Below, piece after piece: positions 9,290 through 16,323 of a DNA stretch of 64,000 nt. The notes beneath the pieces were generated by a model that was not told the DNA's origin, made no database searches, and was given only the letters and a program-made list of their open reading frames with translations. This stretch comes from Hominimerdicola alba 8 (GTDB taxonomy: Bacteria; Bacillota; Clostridia; Oscillospirales; Ruminococcaceae): assembly GCF_000178155.2 (NCBI RefSeq), contig NZ_ADKM02000008.1, positions 1 through 64,000 of the forward strand. The letters are read 5' to 3'. The stretch's first letter is position 1; every line of letters begins with the position of its first letter. A program made the translations under genes and the position numbers.

Positions 9290-10210
9290 ATGACTTTACA
9301 ACAGATCAATTATCTTCTTACCATAGCTGAATCACGATCAATGAACAAGGCTGCCGAAAAATTATTCATAGCTCAACCCACACTTACCGGAGCTGTGCGG
9401 GATGTGGAAAATGAGCTTGGAATACAGATATTTCACCGTACTCATAAAGGTGTTATTCCGACAGCCGAGGGAGATGAATTTTTACAAAAGATAAAACGTG
9501 TATATCAACAGTATGAAGATGTAATGGAAGAATACGGCGAGGAAACGAATATCCGACGTCGCTTTGCTGTTTCGATGCAGCACTACTCCTTTGCAGTCAA
9601 GGCTTTCATAGAAATGGCAAAACATTACGACTCAAACAAATTTGACCTGGCACTGAGAGAAACCGCAACTGCAAATGTGATAAAAGACGTAAGTACAATG
9701 AAAAGCGAGATAGGCATAATCTATACCTGTGAAACCAATCAGCGTATGATAAACAAGTTGCTGCGAAAGAACGAACTAGAATTTCATTCACTTATCGTAT
9801 GTTCCGCAAGTGTTTATCTTGCAAGATCACATCCGCTTGCAAAGGAAAAAGAGCTTGGTTTTGAACAGCTTGACCCGTATCCTTGTCTGTCATTTGAACA
9901 GGGTAACGAGGACGAGATATATTTTGCCGAGGAGATACTTATCGAACACGCATATCAGAAAACAATCAAGGCTACAGACCGTGCGACAATGATGAATCTG
10001 ATGGAAGGACTGAACGGATATACATTGTGTTCGAGCATATACTCCGAAAAACTCTGTGGAGATCAGTTCATTGTGATACCTTTCAAGGATGATGATAATA
10101 TCCAGAGCAGTATGAATATAGGATATATCACCAAGAAAAACAACGATCTTAGCAGTATGGGAAAAAGATTTCTTGATGAAGTAAGAAAAGAGCTTGAATT
10201 ACGAGAATAA
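9290..10210 (+). CDS. LysR-family transcriptional regulator
   Basis: 306 residues from the ATG at 9290, preceded by GAGGTG; an in-frame ATG eight codons earlier lacks a site. The N-terminal winged HTH (about 1-60) contains the classic SMNKAAEKLFIAQPTLTGAV helix pair. Residues about 88-300 form the periplasmic-binding-like effector domain. It converges on the nitrogenase-like operon and shares a terminator with it. LysR proteins often control neighbouring sulfur or nitrogen acquisition genes, so it is the natural candidate regulator of that operon, but no shared operator was found at the operon promoter. Effector unknown. Confidence 0.88.
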   Translation: MTLQQINYLLTIAESRSMNKAAEKLFIAQPTLTGAVRDVENELGIQIFHRTHKGVIPTAEGDEFLQKIKRVYQQYEDVMEEYGEETNIRRRFAVSMQHYSFAVKAFIEMAKHYDSNKFDLALRETATANVIKDVSTMKSEIGIIYTCETNQRMINKLLRKNELEFHSLIVCSASVYLARSHPLAKEKELGFEQLDPYPCLSFEQGNEDEIYFAEEILIEHAYQKTIKATDRATMMNLMEGLNGYTLCSSIYSEKLCGDQFIVIPFKDDDNIQSSMNIGYITKKNNDLSSMGKRFLDEVRKELELRE

Positions 10211-10214
10211 TAGT

Positions 10215-10250
10215 AAAGCCTGAAAGCGTTTTTATCTGCTTTCAGGCTTT
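10215..10250. terminator. Bidirectional terminator between the LysR gene and the nitrogenase-like operon
   Basis: A perfect 13-base stem AAAGCCTGAAAGC / GCTTTCAGGCTTT with a 10-base loop serves both convergent transcripts. Confidence 0.85.
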
Positions 10251-10265
10251 ATTGTTATCTGCGAT

Positions 10266-11603
10266 TTAACCGCTGACCGCTGCGGAATAAACTTTTTCAA
10301 TGAATTGAAGTGCTCCAGTATATCCGATATATGTACGATTCAGAACTACTTCCTCTGTAGCTATTGTACCAACTTCCACCAGCACGGCATTCTTTTCCTT
10401 TGCAACATCCTGTTCCCATGAAGAACCGAGGATAAGCGGTGTACTGTTTCCGAAATCAAATTCAGATAATTTCTTCTCTATGAGATAACCGTCTTCAATA
10501 AACTCAACGTTTCCGTATACACCTTCGGAAAGCTCGTTATAAAGAGCAGCAACATCTTCTCGGTATTTGACCGGAGTATTATCTGAAATTATCTGTCCTA
10601 CAGGTATCAGTCCCAACTGGTCTGCAAGGAATTTAGAAAGTGCAATATTATATGCCGCATCTCCGACAATAGCAAACTTTGAAGGAAATCCGAACCAGTA
10701 TTCTGCGAAAAAGTCTGCAAAATGGTCCAAGAAGTAATAGTATCTTTTTGCTTCCTTTTCTATGAATTTCTCAGCCTTTGTATTATCTATATCTGCAAAT
10801 TCCACAACCTGACGCAGAAAAGCAGTTGTTGCCTCCTCACCAACAGGGATAACAGGTATATGCAGATAAGGCTGATCGTATTTTTTTTCAAGATGTTTAG
10901 CTACCTTCAGATCAAGCCACGGAGAAAGCACAAGATTAAAGGCTGCTTTCGGGATACTCTTCCACTCTGAAACACCTGCGCTTTCACTGCCGAAGAACAC
11001 ATTAACTTCAAAGCCTGCGGCTTCGAGTATACGTTTTATCTCAATGATATCTCCACGCCAGAATGTATTGAAGTAAGGTGCTCCCATCCAGAGATTGATG
11101 AGCTTCTTGCGGCGGCGTATACCCTTTGCTTCTCCCACAAACTGGTCTATTATCGCAATAATGACTTCCTCGTGTGCCCACAGGTTATTTCCCTTAAATC
11201 CGGGAACCTCTGCATGAACTATGGGATACCCTTGTTCGCGGTATGGTTTTATCACTGATGCGACATCATCTCCCACAAGCTGTGGAGAACAGCCTGACAG
11301 AACTACGAACAGATCGCCCTTCATGATCTTCAGAGCTGACTTTATAACTCCGTCCAGTTTCTTTGCACCGCCGAAAACAATCTCACTTTCTCCCGAATTT
11401 GTACCCGGGATATCGCCTCCGCCTGCACCTGCCGAACCCTGAAAGCCGTTGCAGAATGACATTGTAAAATACTGCTGATCCACGCATCCGGGACCGCAGT
11501 TGATCACCGGAACTGCCCCCGGGATAGCCGATACTGTATATGCCGCACCAATGGCACACGCATAGTGGGGATGAGTGATCGTTGTATGTTTTTTCTTAGC
11601 CAT
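10266..11603 (-). CDS. Nitrogenase component-1-type oxidoreductase, NifK-like subunit
   Basis: 445 residues. The N-terminus keeps the P-cluster cysteine pattern of the NifK side: Cys16 (HYACAIGA), Cys40 (INCGPGC) and Cys105 (VLSGCSPQLVGDD). VFGGAKKLDG and the GDD after the third Cys are component-1 signatures. It lacks the long N-terminal extension of true NifK (about 520 residues). Its ATG shares a base with the stop codon of the upstream subunit (TAATG), so the two are translationally coupled and should form a heterotetramer. Members of this superfamily act in N2 reduction, chlorophyll or F430 synthesis, and C-S bond cleavage; the substrate here is unknown. Confidence 0.85.
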   Translation of the reverse strand: MAKKKHTTITHPHYACAIGAAYTVSAIPGAVPVINCGPGCVDQQYFTMSFCNGFQGSAGAGGGDIPGTNSGESEIVFGGAKKLDGVIKSALKIMKGDLFVVLSGCSPQLVGDDVASVIKPYREQGYPIVHAEVPGFKGNNLWAHEEVIIAIIDQFVGEAKGIRRRKKLINLWMGAPYFNTFWRGDIIEIKRILEAAGFEVNVFFGSESAGVSEWKSIPKAAFNLVLSPWLDLKVAKHLEKKYDQPYLHIPVIPVGEEATTAFLRQVVEFADIDNTKAEKFIEKEAKRYYYFLDHFADFFAEYWFGFPSKFAIVGDAAYNIALSKFLADQLGLIPVGQIISDNTPVKYREDVAALYNELSEGVYGNVEFIEDGYLIEKKLSEFDFGNSTPLILGSSWEQDVAKEKNAVLVEVGTIATEEVVLNRTYIGYTGALQFIEKVYSAAVSG

Positions 11604-13171
11604 TAGTCCTGCACCTCCTTAGTAGTTTCATCGAGCACCTCGGGGTGCTTTGCAAGAATAAACGGATCCTTCTGACTTAGCCACCAGTCACTGTATGGCA
11701 GCCCAACGTGTCTCTTTAGTACCTGATTCATCTTTTTACGTGCAAGAACGTCAAGTACTGCCTCACCTACACGTATCATACCGTCATATCCTACGGGGAA
11801 ATGTTCATCACCTATGGCAAAAGAGGGTATTCCCATTCTTGCGGCGTTTGGAGCAAGTCCGTTGTGACGAATGATAATGAAATCTGCTTTCACACGGCTG
11901 AGAAGTGCAGGGAGCTGGAAGGGCTGACATTTGCTGACTGTAAAGTGAGGTATATCACCATAGTTATCTACAAGGGTCTTCAGTGTGTTCTGCTCTTCAT
12001 AACCTCCGTCGTATACAGGATCATGATGGAATACGACAGAACCATCAACTGTTACACCAAGATCACGAAGTACAGATATAAGACCATGTGCATAAGAAGA
12101 ACCTGTCAGCACAAAACCGTTGACACCTTTAAGCTTTTCTTTCAGTTCCTCTATTTTGGGTCGTACACGTTCATGCTCGGCAGCGATATACTCTTCTGCT
12201 TCTTTTTCTTTTCCTACCTGCTTTGCGATAGCACGAAGCCATGCATCTGTACCTGCAAAACCGTATGGCTGAGGAGCTCTTATCTGTGGTACACCATAAG
12301 CCTCTTCAAGAGCGGTTGCAAAATAAGAACCGAGAGTATGACAGAATGTTGAAGTACAAGCCGCTTCAGATGTCTGTGCAAGCTCGTCAAAACTTGCTAT
12401 ATCCATGATATAGTTTACTCTCAGCCCAAGTGGTTTGAGCATATCGGTAAAATAATCCGTACCCCAAAGTGCGACGATATTAATAAGATCTGGCTGCTTT
12501 TTCGGATTCTTATTTACAATATGTCTCAGGACAGCGTGCTGTGAGATATCAAATCCTGTTGACCAGTGCTTTGAACGGAATCCTTCGCACTGCATAGGTG
12601 CAACAGGTATCCCAAGTTCGTCTTCCATCTCAGCTGCGATACTGCTGAGGTCTTCTCCAATTATCGCAGTTGAACAGCTCATAGAGAAGAATATAGCCTT
12701 TGGGTCATAGCGTTCAAACGCTTCTCTTGCAGCTCTTTTGAGCTTTTCAGATGCACCGAATACCATGTCATTTTCAAGGAGATTGGTAGTCATGATGTTT
12801 ATATTTCGAGGTTCTATGCCGCGGCGTTCCAGACCATTGCGAAATGCCAGATTAAATTCCGGATTTCTGGCTGTACAGCCCACAGGTGAATGCTGAATAA
12901 GTACGCAGTCACGAATATTACCTGCCTGACAGGCTGCTATGGAGTTTGCACACATACTCTGTTGGTTAAAGGGCATATTAAGTTCACATAAACGACATCC
13001 TTCGCCGCTTTTTCCTGCACCGGGACATTCTCCCTTATGTCTGAGCGCACGTTCCTCATAACGAGACAGTTCAACAAGTTCAGATGCTTTTCCGTCCCAT
13101 GATATTATCGAACCAAGACGCATTTCACGATTCTGAACTGTTTCAAGATCAAGTTGTATATTTTTAGCCAT
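11603..13171 (-). CDS. Nitrogenase component-1-type oxidoreductase, NifD-like subunit
   Basis: 522 residues. Cys74, Cys99 (HSPVGC) and Cys166 (FSMSCSTAIIGEDL) match the three P-cluster ligands of NifD in spacing. Cys277 (STFCHTLGSYF, followed by AYGVPQ) aligns with the FeMo-cofactor ligand Cys275. His457 (GDEHFPVGYDG) lies near the His442 position but three residues later. In the CEGFR segment (195-199) the residues corresponding to NifD Gln191 and His195 are Trp203 and Phe207, which argues against N2 reduction. An extra cysteine group (Cys49, Cys59, Cys62) precedes the fold. Third gene of a four-gene operon after a NitT/TauT-type permease. A methylthio-alkane-reductase-like or other non-nif reductase is plausible; this is inference. 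Confidence 0.85.
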   Translation of the reverse strand: MAKNIQLDLETVQNREMRLGSIISWDGKASELVELSRYEERALRHKGECPGAGKSGEGCRLCELNMPFNQQSMCANSIAACQAGNIRDCVLIQHSPVGCTARNPEFNLAFRNGLERRGIEPRNINIMTTNLLENDMVFGASEKLKRAAREAFERYDPKAIFFSMSCSTAIIGEDLSSIAAEMEDELGIPVAPMQCEGFRSKHWSTGFDISQHAVLRHIVNKNPKKQPDLINIVALWGTDYFTDMLKPLGLRVNYIMDIASFDELAQTSEAACTSTFCHTLGSYFATALEEAYGVPQIRAPQPYGFAGTDAWLRAIAKQVGKEKEAEEYIAAEHERVRPKIEELKEKLKGVNGFVLTGSSYAHGLISVLRDLGVTVDGSVVFHHDPVYDGGYEEQNTLKTLVDNYGDIPHFTVSKCQPFQLPALLSRVKADFIIIRHNGLAPNAARMGIPSFAIGDEHFPVGYDGMIRVGEAVLDVLARKKMNQVLKRHVGLPYSDWWLSQKDPFILAKHPEVLDETTKEVQD

Positions 13172-13195
13172 AGTTTTTCCTCCCTTTGAATATCA

Positions 13196-14116
13196 CTAAT
13201 TTTTCCAGCGCAGAAAACGCGCTTCAATTGCTTTTACCAGATTAGTGACTAAAGTTACGATCGTTCCGAGAAAAACGATACCGACCATTATTCTTGTAAA
13301 ATTGCCGAAATTGGTGTAGTACTGGATATAGAATCCGATACCACTGTTTCCGCCTATCATTTCTGCCGAAGTGAGAAGGATAAAAGACAGGAGCAATCCC
13401 ATATTACAGCCGTCAAATATCTGCGGCAAAGAAGCAGGCAGCAGAACACTGTAAAGCATATACGGCTTTGACGGGCAGAATATCTTTGCACTTTCAATAG
13501 TAGTTTTGTTTATGTTCTGTACTCCACTCATCGTTCCTGATAATATTGGAAAGAAAGCTGTAATAAAAATAACAAATATAGAGCAGCTTTTGAATGTGGG
13601 CAGAAGAGCCAGTGTATAGGGAATAAACACGATAGGTGGGATGGAGCCGAGAAAATTAGCGATCTGCTCACCTACTTTACCTACCTGTGCGTTCCAGCCG
13701 AGGAATAAGCCTATCGGTATCGCAGTTATAAGTGCAAGTATGTATCCTGTTGTTATCGTTATCATACTTACAGCCAGATCATTCATTAACCGAGGAAGAT
13801 CGCTGACAAACTGTTTGGTCACGACATCGGGAGCCTTGAATATGTCCTGCGGAATAAGCACAAATTTCGCAGTAAGAAGTGTCCATATCCCGATAAATGA
13901 AAATATCACACCAAAAACACCGTTTGTTGTTTTAATTCTGTCCTGCTTTCTCCTTAATAAGATAAGTATGATATAAGCGATCTCCAGTATCAAAAGCAAT
14001 CCCGCAGAATATTTAGGATCTCCAATTTTTTTGGTATGTGAAGGCATAAATTGTATAAATAATGCGGCAAGAAATAAAATATGTGTCACTGAGAGCAGTC
14101 GTTTGACCCTTTTCAT
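13196..14116 (-). CDS. ABC transporter permease, NitT/TauT/SsuC family
   Basis: 306 residues. An N-terminal extension with two hydrophobic segments (about 8-26 and 38-56) precedes a TauC/SsuC-type six-helix permease with an EAA-like loop (MSGVQNINKTTIESAKIF, about 195-215) that docks the ATPase. The gene overlaps the upstream binding-protein gene by four bases (ATGA) and lies 24 bases before the NifD-like gene. No ATPase is encoded in the operon, so it must share one. The family imports nitrate, taurine, alkanesulfonates or thiamine precursors; the ligand here probably feeds the reductase. Confidence 0.88.
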   Translation of the reverse strand: MKRVKRLLSVTHILFLAALFIQFMPSHTKKIGDPKYSAGLLLILEIAYIILILLRRKQDRIKTTNGVFGVIFSFIGIWTLLTAKFVLIPQDIFKAPDVVTKQFVSDLPRLMNDLAVSMITITTGYILALITAIPIGLFLGWNAQVGKVGEQIANFLGSIPPIVFIPYTLALLPTFKSCSIFVIFITAFFPILSGTMSGVQNINKTTIESAKIFCPSKPYMLYSVLLPASLPQIFDGCNMGLLLSFILLTSAEMIGGNSGIGFYIQYYTNFGNFTRIMVGIVFLGTIVTLVTNLVKAIEARFLRWKN

Positions 14117-15177
14117 TTGTCTCTCTCCTTATGATAATCAAGAAGATATTTATACACCTCATCGTCGGGATCTTCTGCAGCAACAGCGTTTAGTGCCTTG
14201 TCATAAAGCTCGGCGGAAAGTCCATGTGATATATCAAACTCATTTACAAAGCCGGTATCTACAAGCGCATCATAAAAATTCGTCATACCTGTGATATCAG
14301 GATCGGGATTTGCTATCTGGCTGTCATAATCATATGTGTCTTTTCTGAGTGATCCTTCATCCACATCTACATATTTCTGAACATCCTTGATAGTCTTGTC
14401 GGGTTCTGTTTTATAAAAATGATATGCACGGATAAGCGCACGAAGAAAGGCTTCATAAGTATCCGGATCTTTCTCAAGTGAAGATGTAAGTGTAGCTTGT
14501 CGGCAGCAGACATGATCTTCAAAACCCGATACTGTACCGCTGTTTGAAAGAATGACATAGCCCTCGTCCTCTGCAAGTATTCGATAGGGCGCATAAAGTA
14601 TAGCCGCATCAATATCATCGTTTTTCAGCGAATTGTAAGCATCTGCTCCGTCAGCAAATATACTGAAATCTATTGAATTTTCAAGCCCCAGTTTTTTTGC
14701 AGCCGAACGATAAACGATATATCCAGAGTCAACACCCTCAACACCTATATTTTTCCCTTTAAGAAGATCAAGAGACCAATCCTCCTCAGGTATCCCCTCA
14801 ACTAACTCAGGCTTGACGATAAGTCCGTGACCGGCTATCATAGCACCGCCGAACACAGTTATTTCATGTCCGTCACCGAGATATGTTACAAGCTCACTTG
14901 AACCAAATGCACCAACGTCTATCTTCCCCGATTCAAGAGCTGCAAGTTCACTGTTGTTCTCACCAAACATAACAAGCTCTGTGTTCAGCCCTTCATCTTT
15001 GAATAAGCCCTCCTCCTGTGCAACAAAATAGAGGAGGTGCCCAGGGGACGGCAGATAGCCTATCTTCAAAGAATCAGTATTTCCTTGTGAACTAACTGCC
15101 GATTCATTTTTTCCCGCACAGCCTGTTAATGAAAAAACTAACAGCAGCGATGCCAGTAATGCTTTTGATCTTTTCAT
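14113..15177 (-). CDS. Lipoprotein substrate-binding protein of a NitT/TauT-type ABC transporter
   Basis: 354 residues. Signal peptide with lipobox LTGC (lipidated Cys about 20), then an NMT1/SsuA-like bilobal domain: LKIGYLPSPGHLLYFVAQEE near the start, LESGKIDVGAFGSSE about 88-102, and AYNSLKNDDIDAAIL in the second lobe. First gene of the nitrogenase-like operon, behind its own promoter. Homologues capture sulfonates, nitrate, bicarbonate or pyrimidine-type ligands. The specificity cannot be read from sequence alone. Confidence 0.87.
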   Translation of the reverse strand: MKRSKALLASLLLVFSLTGCAGKNESAVSSQGNTDSLKIGYLPSPGHLLYFVAQEEGLFKDEGLNTELVMFGENNSELAALESGKIDVGAFGSSELVTYLGDGHEITVFGGAMIAGHGLIVKPELVEGIPEEDWSLDLLKGKNIGVEGVDSGYIVYRSAAKKLGLENSIDFSIFADGADAYNSLKNDDIDAAILYAPYRILAEDEGYVILSNSGTVSGFEDHVCCRQATLTSSLEKDPDTYEAFLRALIRAYHFYKTEPDKTIKDVQKYVDVDEGSLRKDTYDYDSQIANPDPDITGMTNFYDALVDTGFVNEFDISHGLSAELYDKALNAVAAEDPDDEVYKYLLDYHKERDK

Positions 15178-15228
15178 TTTTCAATTCAGTCCTTTCATTG
15201 TTTTCAGATCAGTTTACCATGTTTTTCT

Positions 15229-15258
15229 ATTTTATCATATAAATCTTTATCTGTCCAA
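15229..15258 (-). promoter_or_regulatory. Promoter of the nitrogenase-like operon
   Basis: Minus strand TTGGAC (15253-15258) and TAAAAT (15229-15234) with an 18-base spacer, about 50 bases before the first start codon. Nothing upstream on this strand could be co-transcribed for 500 bases, so the operon appears to consist of just four genes. The stretch 15260-15715 holds no gene I can support, only a 29-codon frame (15365-15454, plus strand) of unknown meaning. Confidence 0.6.
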
Positions 15259-15715
15259 TTGTTCTTTTTGAGTATTGATTCTAGGAAAATCCGATATCCG
15301 AATAGTTTTGCTCGTGTAAAGAACTGAAAAAACATGATATTGTTGATCTTAATCAGACCTGTAAAATGACAAAAAATGCAAGTTTGCCGATTTGCGGAGC
15401 GGAACTTTTCCTTGATAATTTATCTCCTTCTGAATATGGATTCAATGCTTCATAACAAAAGCGACCAATCTTTTGAACCGTGCCAGTAAAAACGTACAAT
15501 GACAAAAGAACCTCCTATGGTTCAGCGTTATGCGTGGTCTTTTCTTTTATACAGAAAAATAACGGCGTATTAGAGAAATGTATTCGTGGGTGGTTGATTT
15601 TGAAGTATGACGGAAAAATGTAATGAAGGTAGGATGAAACGATAGGATTTTTTATTGTCTAATTTTTAGACATCTTCCAAGAGAACGGATGACAAAATCG
15701 GATGACAAGAAAACA

Positions 15716-15752
15716 AAAACCGCCGTTCAGGTTCGTCCTGAACGGCGGTTTT
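15716..15752 (-). terminator. Intrinsic terminator after the ATPase remnant
   Basis: A perfect 16-base stem AAAACCGCCGTTCAGG / CCTGAACGGCGGTTTT around TTCGT, with runs on both sides. Confidence 0.85.
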
Positions 15753-15772
15753 TGTGGTTCACAAGTCTTTTT

Positions 15773-16075
15773 TCATTCGTTGAAGTAAAACACCTTTCCG
15801 TCAATGAGTGTAAATTTGTCCGCAACCTCAAAATCGAATCCACCCGTGCAGACAAAGCCCACGCCCGACACGGTGATGCCCTTGATGCTGTCAAGCTGTT
15901 CCTTTTCCTGACGGCATTCTTCATGGGTCATGGGGCGTTCGAAGTATTTGCATTCGTAGAAATCATACAGTTCCCCACGCCGTATCACGCAGTCAAACTC
16001 GCCGTTGGTCTTCGTGACAGGGTCATCATACCAATAGCTGCCGAAATCGTCAATGTCGGGATATAAGCCGAGCAT
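15773..16075 (-). pseudogene. C-terminal fragment of a DUF234-type AAA ATPase
   Basis: 100 residues resembling only the nuclease-like C-terminal domain of archaeal/bacterial DUF234 ATPases: GEFDCVIRRGELYDFYECKY contains the D...ExK core of the PD-(D/E)XK fold, followed by GFVCTGGFDF. The P-loop ATPase part, normally 300 or more residues, is absent, and the frame upstream turns into A/T-rich sequence. No ribosome site precedes the first ATG. This is a truncated remnant that still has its terminator. Confidence 0.65.
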
Positions 16076-16077
16076 AG

Positions 16078-16254
16078 CGGTTCTATGGTAATATTATAAT
16101 TGATAAGTATAAAGATAGATATATATATTGCCATCTGGAAGGAGAATACAATTCAACCAAGTTGATCATAATGTTTAAAGGGAAAAAAATAGGAGACAGG
16201 TACAGCTGGAACGTATTGAATGAAGATACATTTTCTTTATTTGTTAAACAATAA
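16078..16254 (+). pseudogene. C-terminal remnant of an unidentified protein
   Basis: An open frame of about 58 codons with protein-like composition (for example YIYCHLEGEYNSTKLIIMF and GDRYSWNVLNEDTF) ends at TAA 16252-16254, directly before a terminator. There is no start codon before an internal ATG at 16171. Together with the adjacent ATPase fragment it looks like the edge of a deletion. No family recognised. Confidence 0.35.
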
Positions 16255-16295
16255 AAAACGGATAGTCGTCTGCTTAGGACGATTATCCGTTTTGT
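16254..16295. terminator. Terminator downstream of the GH9 gene
   Basis: AAACGGATAGTCGTC and GACGATTATCCGTTT pair around a 7-base loop with A- and T-runs on both sides; ends the GH9 transcript from the right and the remnant frame from the left. Confidence 0.8.
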
Positions 16296-16323
16296 TTTTA
16301 ATAAATCATATCAATTTAGTCTA

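Noticed and set aside
10266-13171. Bona fide nitrogen-fixation (nifDK) genes
   Set aside because: Key N2-pocket residues differ, and no nifH, nifB, nifE or nifN is present in the operon; called nitrogenase-like only.
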